In this document: positions 32,397 through 41,278 of the stretch, piece after piece
Position numbering within the stretch: position 1 is the stretch's first letter
Layout: each line of letters starts with the position of its first letter
Assembly (NCBI GenBank): GCA_902778995.1
Contig: CACYZW010000015.1
Span: 1 to 43,001 of the forward strand
DNA from: an uncultured Eubacteriales bacterium
Lineage (GTDB): Bacteria > Bacillota > Clostridia > Christensenellales > Aristaeellaceae
DNA length: 43,001 nt
Reading direction: 5' to 3'
Position numbers and translations under genes: made by a program
Notes under the pieces: model-generated
Told to the model about the DNA's origin: nothing
Database searches by the model: none
What the model saw: the letters and a program-made list of their open reading frames with translations, nothing else

Positions 32397-34109
32397 ATGG
32401 ATTTCAAGACCGCCGTTGCAAACGAGATACTGACCGCGCTGAAGGCGTCCTTCGGCGAGGTGGACATCACCCCTGAAACCGTCGCCGCCGCGCTGGAAAT
32501 CCCGCCGGACACGGCCCTGGGCGACTACGCCTTTCCCTGCTTCAAGCTGTCCAAGGCGCTGCGCAAGAGCCCGATGATGATCGCCGACGCCCTGGCCGGG
32601 GCCATCCATGTCGATTTCCTGGGCAAGGTGGAATCGGTGAAGGGCTATCTGAACTTCTTCATCGACCGGGCCACCTACGCCGAGAAGGTGCTGACGGGGG
32701 TCCTGGAGGCCGGGGAGCGCTACGGCGCGGACGATTCCGGCGCGGGCAGGACCGTGGTGCTGGACTATTCCAGCATCAACATCGCCAAGCGCTTCCACAT
32801 CGGCCATCTCTCCACCACGATGATCGGCAACAGCCTGTACCGGCTGCACAAATTCTTCGGGTGGAACGCGGTGGGCGTGAACCACCTGGGCGACTGGGGC
32901 ACCCAGTTCGGCAAGATGATCGCCGCCTACAAGCGCTGGGGCGACCACGACACCGTGGCCGCGGGCGGCGTGGACGAGATGGTGAAGCTGTACGTGCGCT
33001 TCAACGAGGAGGCCAAGCACAACGAGGCCCTGAACGACGAGGGCCGCGCCTGGTTCAAGAAGATCGAGGACGGCGACCCGGAGGCGCTGGAGATCTTCAA
33101 CTGGTTCAAGTCGGTGACGCTGAAGGACGCGGAGCGGGTCTACGACCTGCTGGGCGTGACCTTCGACAGCTACGCCGGCGAGAGCTTCTACAACGACAAG
33201 ATGCAGCCCGTCATCGACGAGCTGAAGGCCAAGAACCTTCTGATCGAGGACAAGGGCGCGCAGATCGTGGACCTGCAGGAATGGGGCATGCCCCCGGCGC
33301 TGATTTTGCGCTCGGACGGCGCGACGCTGTACATCACCCGCGACCTGGCGGCGGCCAAGTATCGCAAGGACACCTATGACTTCGACAAGAGCCTCTACGT
33401 GGTGGCCTACCAGCAGGACCTGCACTTCCGCCAGCTTTTCAAGGTGCTGGAGCTGATGGGCTACGAGTGGTACAGGGACTGCGAGCACGTGGCCTTCGGC
33501 ATGGTGTCCTTCGGCGGCGAGAGCCTGTCCACCCGCGAAGGCCGCGTGGTGTACCTGGACGACCTGCTGCATGAGGCCATCGCCAAGGCCCGGGCCATCA
33601 TCGAAGAGAAGAGCCCCGACCTGGAAAACAAGGACGAGGTGGCCCGCCAGGTGGGCATCGGCGCGGTGGTGTTCTTCGACCTGTACAACAATCGCATCAA
33701 GGACATCGATTTCACCTGGGAGCGGGCGCTGAACTTCGACGGCGAAACGGGCCCCTATGTGCAGTACACCCACGCCCGGGCCTGCTCGGTACTGCGCAAG
33801 GCCGAGGGGATCGACACGTCCTCCCCCGACTTCGCCGCCCTTTCCGACCCCTTCAGCCAGGACGTGGTGCGCCTGATCGAGCAGTTCCCGGACATCCTGA
33901 AATCCGCCGTGAACCGCTCAGAGCCCTCCATGGTCACCCGCTTCTCGGTGGACCTGGCCCAGGCCTTCAACAAGTTCTACTATGAAAACAAGGTGATGGT
34001 GGACGAGCCCGGCACCCGCGCCGCCCGTCTGCTGCTCACCGACGCCGTCCGGCAGACGTTGAAGCAGGCCCTGTACCTGATCGGCGTGGAAGCGCCGGAG
34101 CGGATGTAA
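32397..34109 (+). CDS. argS: Arginyl-tRNA synthetase
   Basis: 570 aa from ATG 32397 (GAGG ribosome binding site at about 32384). Class I synthetase with FHIGHLSTT (HIGH motif, near residue 134), NHLGDWGTQFGKM, and the degenerate KMSKS region LSTREG. N-terminal Arg-S add-on and C-terminal DALR anticodon-binding domains are in place. Charges tRNA-Arg. It is a housekeeping gene with its own promoter, divergent from yqeC. Confidence 0.95.
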   Translation: MDFKTAVANEILTALKASFGEVDITPETVAAALEIPPDTALGDYAFPCFKLSKALRKSPMMIADALAGAIHVDFLGKVESVKGYLNFFIDRATYAEKVLTGVLEAGERYGADDSGAGRTVVLDYSSINIAKRFHIGHLSTTMIGNSLYRLHKFFGWNAVGVNHLGDWGTQFGKMIAAYKRWGDHDTVAAGGVDEMVKLYVRFNEEAKHNEALNDEGRAWFKKIEDGDPEALEIFNWFKSVTLKDAERVYDLLGVTFDSYAGESFYNDKMQPVIDELKAKNLLIEDKGAQIVDLQEWGMPPALILRSDGATLYITRDLAAAKYRKDTYDFDKSLYVVAYQQDLHFRQLFKVLELMGYEWYRDCEHVAFGMVSFGGESLSTREGRVVYLDDLLHEAIAKARAIIEEKSPDLENKDEVARQVGIGAVVFFDLYNNRIKDIDFTWERALNFDGETGPYVQYTHARACSVLRKAEGIDTSSPDFAALSDPFSQDVVRLIEQFPDILKSAVNRSEPSMVTRFSVDLAQAFNKFYYENKVMVDEPGTRAARLLLTDAVRQTLKQALYLIGVEAPERM

Positions 34110-34118
34110 AGGGCATTG

Positions 34119-34164
34119 TGCGGAAGTATGCTGCCTGTCGCGGCATGCTTCCGCAAATTTTGTT
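34119..34164 (+). terminator. Hairpin terminator of argS
   Basis: GCGGAAGTATGC (34120-34131) pairs with GCATGCTTCCGC (34143-34154), followed by AAATTTTGTT. It lies 10 bp after the argS stop. Confidence 0.65.
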
Positions 34165-34252
34165 ACTGCTCTGCCTACGGCTTCGCAGTAACTGTCGAAG
34201 GGGGACAGGTCCCCCTTCGAACAGGCGCGGCGCTTCAATCCGCAGGATTGAA
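34120..34252 (+). repeat. Array of four hairpins after argS
   Basis: After the terminator hairpin come GTTACTGC/GCAGTAAC (34162-34192), TCGAAGGGGGA/TCCCCCTTCGA (34195-34220, 4-nt loop) and TTCAATCC/GGATTGAA (34234-34252). Bases 34253-34392 hold no gene that I can see. Confidence 0.75.
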
Positions 34253-34392
34253 CCGTCCGCGTCCCGGCCTTTGGCCTCCGCCAGAAAAATGCCTGCGGGG
34301 TCGGCGTACATGCCGCCGCCCCCGATTGGAAACGGGAACCCTAAGAAGTTACCAAGTTTTTGAGCGAACCGCCTTTTTCCAACCCCGGTGTC

Positions 34393-34421
34393 TTGACAGC
34401 AATATTATATGCTGGTAAAAT
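34393..34421 (+). promoter_or_regulatory. Promoter of the BspA-type gene
   Basis: TTGACA (34393-34398), 17 bp, TAAAAT (34416-34421). GGGAGG ribosome binding site at 34454-34459. Confidence 0.75.
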
Positions 34422-34466
34422 CATATAAGATTCCACATTAAACCATCCACCAAGGGAGGAACGAGC

Positions 34467-36896
34467 ATGAAAAAGCTGCTTTTGATGCTGCTCTGCGTGG
34501 CGCTGGCCCTGACACAGACAGTCTGTGCCCTGGGCGACGGCCTCGAGCTGGAGCTTGACCCCGGAATTGTCGACGAAGGCGGCGCACCCGCGCCTGAAAT
34601 CGAAATCGAGCCGGATATCGCGCTGGATACCGCCAACGTGTCCGTGGACGGCCTGGGCGGGCTGACCCTCGACGGCCTCGAATCGACGGCTGTCGCGCCC
34701 GGCGCGCAGGCAAAAAACGAGACTGAAATCTTCATTCCCGATCAGAACAATCCGGACAGGCTGGCCGAATATCGGGGCGATACCTCGACCGTTGAGATCC
34801 CTTCCCATTTCACATCCATCGGCGAGTGTGTGTTCGGGGGCCACAGTGAGATAACAGATGTCATATTCCCGGCCGGACTCAAGACCATCGAAGGCGGTGC
34901 GTTCGAGGGCTGCGACGGGCTTAAGGAGATTGTCATTCCGAATAAGGTGACTTTCATCGGCGACAGCGCCTTTGAAAATTGCGACGGGCTGACAAACGTC
35001 GTCATTCCCGACAGCGTGATCCGCATTGAGGCCGAAGCCTTCCGCGATTGCGACACCCTCTCCGCCATTACGGTTCCCGGCGGCGTGAAAAGCCTCGGCG
35101 ACGGCGTGTTCCGGTATTGCGACGCGCTGAGGACGGTCAACCTCAACGAAGGTCTGGAAAGCATTGGCAACGTCGCCTTTTCAGATACTCCCCTCGCGAG
35201 CATCACGCTTCCCAACACCGTGAGCCGCGTCGGGGAAGGGGCGTTCGGCGACTGCACCAATCTGATTTCAGCCACCCTGTCCAACAGTCTGACCAGCCTT
35301 GAAGGTGGACTGTTCTGGGGCTGTTCAAGCCTGACCACCATCGTCGTTCCCGACGGCGTGACCACCATCGGCACCTCGGCGTTCATCTATTGCGACAAGC
35401 TGGCGAGCGTGACGCTCTCCAACGCGCTGGCGACCATCGACGTCAGCGCCTTCGAGGGCTGCGCCAGCCTGAACGGAATCACCCTGCCGGGCACCGTTAC
35501 CGGCATTGGTGAAACGGCTTTCAAAGGCTGCACCAGCCTGACCTCCATCGCGCTGCCGGACAGCCTGGTCAGCCTTGGCCAAAATGCCTTCCAGGATTGC
35601 AAAGCGCTGTACCAGGTCACGCTGTCAAAGAACCTTACGACGATCCCGGACGGGGCGTTCAAGGTTACCGGCCTGAAGCAGATCGCCCTGCACGAAGGCC
35701 TGACGAGCATCGGCGAACAAGCCTTCGAGGGCTGCGAGGCCCTGTCCTCCGTCGCCCTCCCGTCCACCCTGAATCGCATCGGCGCATTGGTTTTTCACGA
35801 CTGTTTTTCGCTGAGCGATGTAACCCTGTCCGCAAGCATCACGGAGATTCCCAGCCGTGCCTTTGAAGGCACCGGCCTGTCGAAGATTGCCCTGCACGAA
35901 GGCATTACCAGCATCGGCGACAATGCCTTTCGCGGCTCGGCCCTCGTCGAGATCGCCCTTCCCGGCGGTCTGAAAAAACTGGGCGACTGCGCTTTCGGGG
36001 GGTGCGAACAGCTCAAGAGCGTCGAGGTTCCCGCCAGCATCACCAGCATGAGCGACAGCGCCTTCGACGGGTGCAAACCCACGATCATAGGCGAGCGGGG
36101 CTCCTACGCCGAGCGCTACGCCCAGACCCACGATTTGCCCTTCCGGGGCTATGGGGACGCCATTCAATTGAACAAGTCCGGAACGGTCTCGCTGGAACGG
36201 GGCAAGAAGCTCCAGCTTAAGGCCATCCTCACGCCCTCGGATGCCGAAACGACGCTGACCTGGACCTCTGATGACGAGGAGATCGCGACGGTTTCCAGCG
36301 CCGGCCTGGTCAAGGGGGTCAGCAAGGGCGTCACGACCGTCACGGCCACGACCGCCAACGGCCTGTCCGCGTCGGTGAAAATCAACGTGATCGCGCCCAA
36401 GCCCACCACCGTCACCATCACCAACGGGAAGAGCGCCACGCTGTACATGGGCAACACGCTGAAGCTGACCGCGAAGCTGAAGCCCGCGGACGCCGTGACG
36501 AAGCTGACCTGGAAGCCCTCAAAGACGAGCGTCGCCACGGTAAAGTCCTCCGGTAAGAATTGCGTGGTGACGCCGAAGAAGGCAGGCACGGTAAAGATCA
36601 CCGTAACAACTTCCAACAAGAAGAGCGCCACGATCACCGTGAAGGTGATCGACGCCAGCGGCGTAAAGATCAAGGAAGGCAAGAGCAAGACCCTTAAGGT
36701 GGGCAAGAAGCTGACGCTGCACGCGGTGGTGTCCCCCTCGAAGGTCAAGACCAAGTGCACGTGGACCAGCAGCAACACCAAGGTCGCAACGGTATCCGGC
36801 AAGGGCGTGGTCACGGCCAGGAAGAAGGGCACTGCGAAGATCACCGTCAGGACCGCCAACAAGAAGAGCGCCACGATCACCATCAAGGTGAATTAG
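34467..36896 (+). CDS. Secreted BspA-type leucine-rich repeat protein with BIG2 domains
   Basis: 809 aa. Signal peptide MKKLLLMLLCVALALTQ with likely cleavage after VCA. From about residue 115 to 560 there are many 22-23-residue BspA/LRR_5 repeats (pattern xIP-x-x-V-x-x-IGxxAFxxC-x-x-L). From about 565 to the end are three BIG2 (immunoglobulin-like) domains with the usual VATVSxxGxVT pattern. No LPxTG or transmembrane anchor was seen, so it is either released or held non-covalently. Such proteins mediate adhesion. A strong terminator follows. Confidence 0.88.
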   Translation: MKKLLLMLLCVALALTQTVCALGDGLELELDPGIVDEGGAPAPEIEIEPDIALDTANVSVDGLGGLTLDGLESTAVAPGAQAKNETEIFIPDQNNPDRLAEYRGDTSTVEIPSHFTSIGECVFGGHSEITDVIFPAGLKTIEGGAFEGCDGLKEIVIPNKVTFIGDSAFENCDGLTNVVIPDSVIRIEAEAFRDCDTLSAITVPGGVKSLGDGVFRYCDALRTVNLNEGLESIGNVAFSDTPLASITLPNTVSRVGEGAFGDCTNLISATLSNSLTSLEGGLFWGCSSLTTIVVPDGVTTIGTSAFIYCDKLASVTLSNALATIDVSAFEGCASLNGITLPGTVTGIGETAFKGCTSLTSIALPDSLVSLGQNAFQDCKALYQVTLSKNLTTIPDGAFKVTGLKQIALHEGLTSIGEQAFEGCEALSSVALPSTLNRIGALVFHDCFSLSDVTLSASITEIPSRAFEGTGLSKIALHEGITSIGDNAFRGSALVEIALPGGLKKLGDCAFGGCEQLKSVEVPASITSMSDSAFDGCKPTIIGERGSYAERYAQTHDLPFRGYGDAIQLNKSGTVSLERGKKLQLKAILTPSDAETTLTWTSDDEEIATVSSAGLVKGVSKGVTTVTATTANGLSASVKINVIAPKPTTVTITNGKSATLYMGNTLKLTAKLKPADAVTKLTWKPSKTSVATVKSSGKNCVVTPKKAGTVKITVTTSNKKSATITVKVIDASGVKIKEGKSKTLKVGKKLTLHAVVSPSKVKTKCTWTSSNTKVATVSGKGVVTARKKGTAKITVRTANKKSATITIKVN

Positions 36897-36913
36897 AACC
36901 GTCATACATGCGC

Positions 36914-36968
36914 GGGGCTGTGAAGGATCGTATATCACCTGCGATCCTTCACAGCCCCCTTTTTCTTT
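36914..36968 (+). terminator. Strong intrinsic terminator of the BspA-type gene
   Basis: A perfect 17-bp stem (36914-36930 with 36942-36958) is followed by a T-rich run (TTTTTCTTT). Confidence 0.92.
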
Positions 36969-36996
36969 GGCACTTCACGGAAAGTTGTGGAATGAA

Positions 36997-37119
36997 AACT
37001 CCCTCCGGCCTCTCTGCGATCGGCCACCTCCCTCGGTGAGGGAGGCAGGATGACCGCCTTCGCTGCCTGAAGGCTCCCTCCCTGAGGGAGCTGGCATGCG
37101 CAGCATGACTGAGGGAGTT
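36997..37119. repeat. Inverted-repeat element with AACTCCCTC ends (123 bp)
   Basis: Ends AACTCCCTC (36997-37005) and GAGGGAGTT (37111-37119) are perfect complements, with inner CTCCCTC/GAGGGAG arms. It lies in the 500-bp gene-free gap before the PTS gene. Confidence 0.7.
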
Positions 37120-37198
37120 CCCCAAAATCCCACAAGAAAACGTGAAGAACCTTTCTTTTCCCCGGCACTTCCCGCAACCCCCCATTCCCCGCATTGAA

Positions 37199-37262
37199 AG
37201 CAGCGACGCACAATGCCCACGGCCCATTGCCGCACGATTCGATTATGCGGTTTTTCCTTAAC
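37199..37262. repeat. Inverted-repeat element, degenerate copy
   Basis: The right half (CGATTATGCGG then TTTTTCCTTAA) matches the copies at 20739 and 22087; the left end is degenerate (GCAGCGACGCA in place of GGAAACACCGCA). Confidence 0.7.
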
Positions 37263-37289
37263 GAAAACAAGACAAATTGAACTTTATAC

Positions 37290-37318
37290 TTTACAATGCG
37301 TCCCGGATATAGTAAAAT
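37290..37318 (+). promoter_or_regulatory. Promoter of the PTS gene
   Basis: TTTACA (37290-37295), 17 bp, TAAAAT (37313-37318), in an AT-rich patch about 85 bases before ATG 37403. Confidence 0.7.
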
Positions 37319-37402
37319 GAAATTAATTGGTGGTTTATGTGCGTTTCTGCCATTGAAACGATCGCAGAGGCCCCGAAAACAACAGAAAGGGGAGACAGAT
37401 CC

Positions 37403-38284
37403 ATGGCATTGAACTACCGCAAATGCGCTGAAGAGATCGCCGCCAACATCGGCGGCGGCAGCAACGTCATCAGCGCCGCCCACTGCGCGACCCGACTGAG
37501 GCTGGTCATTGCCGACAACAGCAAGGTCAACAAGGAGGTCCTGGAGAACATCGACGGCGTCAAGGGCATGTTTGAATCCAACGGTCAGCTCCAGCTGATC
37601 ATCGGCACCGGCACCGTCAACAAGGTCTACGACGAATTCCTGTCCGTCACCGGCGCTTCCGCCGCCACCAAGGCCGACGTGAAGGCCGCCGCAGCCAGCA
37701 AGATGCCCCTTTGGAAGAAGATCCTGAAGACCCCCGGCGACGTGTTCGTGCCCATACTGCCCGCCATCGTGGCCTCCGGCCTGATGATGGGCCTGGTGGA
37801 GGCGCTGGCCAAGGCCATACCCTCCTTCGCGGACAGCGGCTGGTTCGGCTTCCTGGACATGGTCGCCAACACCGCCTTCGCCCTGCTGCCCATACTGGTG
37901 GCCGTCTCCGCCGCCCGCGTGTTCGGCGGCAACATCTTCCTGGGCGCCGTCATCGGCATGATGATGGTCCACCCCGCGCTGATGAACGCCTGGACCGTCT
38001 CCCCCACCAACCAGCCCGCCGTATGGGATCTGGGCATCGTGAAGATCGCCCAGGTAGGCTACCAGGGCCACGTCATACCCGTCATACTGGCCGTGCTGTT
38101 GATGTCGACCCTTGAAAAGTGGCTGCACAAGAAGGTGCCCGAGATGATCGACCTGTTCGTCACTCCGCTGGTCACCGTGCTGGTCACCGCCTTCGCCACC
38201 TTCGTGGTCATCGGCCCCATCTTCTCCATCCTCGAGAACTACGTGCTCAAGGGCGCGGAGTGGCCGGCGGCATCGGCGCGCTGA
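37403..38284 (+). pseudogene. PTS sugar transporter EIIBC, 5' part before a frameshift
   Basis: From ATG 37403 (AAAGGGGAG upstream). IIB domain first, with phosphocysteine 28 in AAHCATRLRL and GVKGMFESNGQLQLIIGTG; then about two thirds of the IIC membrane channel. The type is the glucose/sucrose superfamily, closest to sucrose or trehalose carriers by motif. The frame goes wrong near 38262 and stops at 38284 (tail PAASAR). The downstream reading continues the same IIC domain in another frame. Confidence 0.85.
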
Positions 38285-38286
38285 TC

Positions 38287-39234
38287 ATGGGCGCGCTGTA
38301 TCCCTGGACGGTGGTCATGGGCCTGCACCACATGTACAACGTCATCGAGGCCGGCATGCTTTCCGGCCCAATGGGGCTTAACATCTGGATGCCCATCGCC
38401 TCGGCGGCCAACTTCGCCCAGTTCGGCGCCTGCCTGGCCGTGGCGATCAAGTGCAGGAACAAGAAGCTGAAGTCCGTGGCGCTGCCCTCCTCGCTGTCCG
38501 CGTCCCTGGGCATCACCGAGCCCGCCATCTTCGGCGTGAACTTCCGCTTCATGAAGCCCTTCATCGCGGGCGTCATCGGCGGCGCGATCGGCGCGCTGTT
38601 CGGATCGCTGACCCACCTGGGCGCGACCACCTACGGCGTCACCGGCATCCCCGGCCTGCTGGCCATCAACAACATCCCGATCTACTGTGTCGAGCTGCTG
38701 ATCTCCGCGGGCGTGGCCTTCCTGGTGACCACCGTGATCTGGAAGGAGGACCTGCCCAAGCCCGCCGCCGCCGCGCCCGTGCCGGCGAAGATTGAAGCGC
38801 CCACCGTCAGCGTCATACGCTGCGCCAACGGCAGGGTGCTCCAGCCCGTGAAGGGCAACGTCATCCCCTACGACCAGATTCCGGACGACACCTTCGCCTC
38901 CGGCGTGCTGGGCGTGGGCGTGGGCATACAGCCCACCGACGAGGTCGTGGTCGCGCCCTTCGACGGCGAGATCACCTCCGTGGCCGACAGCAAACACGCC
39001 GTGGGCGTCGCCGCCAACGACATGGAGCTGCTGATTCACGTGGGCGTGGACACCGTGGCCATGAACGGCGACGGCTTCGACTGCCTGGTGAAGGAGGGCG
39101 ATCAGGTCAAGGCCGGCCAGCCCCTGATCCGCTTCAGCCGCGACAAGATCAAGGCCGCCGGCTACAGCGACACCGTGGCGGTACTGCTGACCAACTCCGA
39201 CGACCTGGACGGCGTGGAGTACGGGGCGAAGTAA
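38287..39234 (+). pseudogene. PTS sugar transporter EIICA, 3' part after a frameshift
   Basis: Continues the IIC channel (homology resumes at about 38262: GGIGALIMGALYPW, then GLHHMYNVIE; ATG 38287 is the first Met in frame) and ends in a full IIA domain. IIA motifs are VVVAPFDGEI and ELLIHVGVDTV with the phosphohistidine. A single-base loss (or gain of two) would restore a normal EIIBCA of about 610 aa. It may be an assembly error. Confidence 0.83.
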
Positions 39235-39278
39235 TCCTTGATTTGGCATTTATTGCCAGCCTGATGCCGAAATAATGG

Positions 39279-39433
39279 GGAATCAGGAATTGGGAATCAG
39301 GAATGGTGGATGCAATCCTGACGGATTTCCTTAATTGGATTAATGGGAATGCGTCATGTATGTTCCATATTTAATCAAACAAATCCCAGAGGGATTTGAA
39401 CATCCATTCCTCATTCCTCATTCCTCATTCCTA
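39279..39433. repeat. Heptamer-repeat element with facing arrays (second copy)
   Basis: Four units (GGAATCA, GGAATTG, GGAATCA, GGAATGG) at 39279-39306 face four inverted units (ATTCCTC x3, ATTCCTA) at 39406-39433. The 99-bp middle holds no gene. Confidence 0.85.
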
Positions 39434-39472
39434 ATTAATTATGTATAACGACCAAATAAACGAGAAAGGGGT

Positions 39473-41161
39473 ATGAAAAAAATGATTTCCATCCAGGGCA
39501 AGGGCGTATCCACCGGTGTGGCCATGGGGCCGCTCTACTATTACCAGCGGGCCAAGAGCATCATCCGCCGCGTCAAGGTGGAGGATGTAAAGGCCGAATG
39601 GGAGCGCTTCAAGGCCGCCCAGTCCAAAGCCATCGAGCAGCTGGGCGAGCTGTATGAAAAGGCGCTCAAGGAGGCCGGTGAGGAGGCCGCGTTCCTGTTC
39701 GAGACCCACCAGATGATGTGCGAGGACGACGACTACGTGGAGTCCATCGAGGGCCTCATCAAGGATGAAAAGCTGAACGCCGAGGCCGCCGTCACCGACA
39801 TCGCCGCCCGGTTCGCGGACATGTTCGCCCAGATGGACGACGCCTACATGCAGGCCCGCGCCGCCGACGTGAAGGACGTGTCCGGCCGCATCATCGGCAT
39901 ACTCACCGGCGTGGCCCAGGGCGGCATCGACAGCCCCGTGCCCGTGATCCTGGCGGCGGACGACCTGGCCCCGTCGGAGACGGTGCAGCTGGACAAGAGC
40001 AAGATACTGGCCTTCGTCACCGAGGGCGGCAGCGGCTCCAGCCACACGGCCATACTGGCCCGCACCATGGGCATTCCCGCCATCATCGGCGTGGGCGACC
40101 AGTTGAAGCCCGAATACGAAGGCCGCGAGTGCATCGTGGACGGCGCCACCGGCACCGTGGTGCTGGACGCCGACGAGGCCACCAAGGCCGTGATGATGGC
40201 CAAGCGGGAAGAGCAGCTCAAGCGCCAGAAGCTGCTGGAGCAGCTCAAGGGCCAGCCCAACGTCACTAAGGACGGCCAGAGCATCAAGGTGTTCTGCAAC
40301 ATCGGTAATCCCGAGGACGTGCCCGTGGTGTTGAGCAACGATGGCGGCGGCATCGGCCTGTTCCGCTCGGAATTCCTGTATCTGAACTGCACCGACTATC
40401 CCACCGAGGATTACCAGTTCGAGGCCTACAAGAAGGTGCTCTCCGACATGGGCGGCAAGGAGGTCGTCATCCGCACGCTGGACATCGGCGCGGACAAGCA
40501 GATCGACTACTTTGATATGCCCAAGGAGGAAAACCCCGCCCTGGGCAACCGCGCCCTGCGCATCTGCCTGAACCGGCCCGAGATCTTCAAGACCCAGCTG
40601 CGCGCCCTGTATCGCGCCTCCGCCTTCGGCAAGCTGGGCATCATGTTCCCGATGGTCACCTCCGTGTGGGAGGTCAGGGAAGCCAAGAAGATGTGCGAGC
40701 TGGTGAAGAAGGAGCTGACCGCCGAAGGCAAGCCCTTCGCCGACGACGTGCAGATCGGCATTATGATCGAAACCCCCGCCGCCGCCGTGATGAGCGACCG
40801 GCTGGCGAAGCTGGTGGACTTCTTCTCCTGCGGCACCAACGACCTGACCCAGTACACGCTGGCCTGCGACCGGCAGAACAATGACCTGGGCCGCTTCTTC
40901 AACCCCCATCACCCGGCGGTGCTGCGGCTTTTGAAGATGGTGTGCGACAACGCCCACAAAAACGGCGTCTGGGTCGGCATCTGCGGCGAACTGGGCGCAG
41001 ACCTGGAGCTGACCGAGACCTTCCTGTCCATCGGTATCGACGAGCTGTCGGTCTCCCCGCGCTCGGTGCTGCCTCTTCGCCAGAAGATCCGCGAGACCAC
41101 CGTCGGCGACGTGAAGGAAAAGATACTGAACGACCTTTTCAGCGACGACGTGACGCCGTAA
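39473..41161 (+). CDS. ptsI: PTS enzyme I (phosphoenolpyruvate-protein phosphotransferase)
   Basis: 562 aa. It takes phosphate from PEP and passes it to HPr. The phosphohistidine is in GSGSSHTAILAR (His191). PEP-site motifs GIGLFRSEFLY, GTNDLTQYTLACDRQ and the active-site Cys in VGICGELGAD are intact. Start ATG 39473 follows AAAGGGG. No HPr gene is in the window. Follows the PTS transporter by 238 bp, which hold the heptamer element. Confidence 0.94.
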   Translation: MKKMISIQGKGVSTGVAMGPLYYYQRAKSIIRRVKVEDVKAEWERFKAAQSKAIEQLGELYEKALKEAGEEAAFLFETHQMMCEDDDYVESIEGLIKDEKLNAEAAVTDIAARFADMFAQMDDAYMQARAADVKDVSGRIIGILTGVAQGGIDSPVPVILAADDLAPSETVQLDKSKILAFVTEGGSGSSHTAILARTMGIPAIIGVGDQLKPEYEGRECIVDGATGTVVLDADEATKAVMMAKREEQLKRQKLLEQLKGQPNVTKDGQSIKVFCNIGNPEDVPVVLSNDGGGIGLFRSEFLYLNCTDYPTEDYQFEAYKKVLSDMGGKEVVIRTLDIGADKQIDYFDMPKEENPALGNRALRICLNRPEIFKTQLRALYRASAFGKLGIMFPMVTSVWEVREAKKMCELVKKELTAEGKPFADDVQIGIMIETPAAAVMSDRLAKLVDFFSCGTNDLTQYTLACDRQNNDLGRFFNPHHPAVLRLLKMVCDNAHKNGVWVGICGELGADLELTETFLSIGIDELSVSPRSVLPLRQKIRETTVGDVKEKILNDLFSDDVTP

Positions 41162-41225
41162 AGGAAGCGACGCATGATCGAACCGTACAGTAACCGCAGC
41201 GTTTTTTACAGTCTTTTCTCCCCGG

Positions 41226-41258
41226 GTGACGGTTCTGTGACGGAGGATCGGATATACT
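41226..41258 (+). promoter_or_regulatory. Promoter with GTGACGG direct repeats before the SH3 gene
   Basis: Two GTGACGG copies (41226-41232 and 41237-41243, period 11 bp) lie 9 bp before a TATACT -10 (41253-41258); the -35 is poor. This is the layout of an OmpR/PhoB-type response regulator site. A GAATCG/CGATTC hairpin (41265-41280) follows in the leader. Confidence 0.55.
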
Positions 41259-41278
41259 GTTCACGAATCGAAAGCGAT

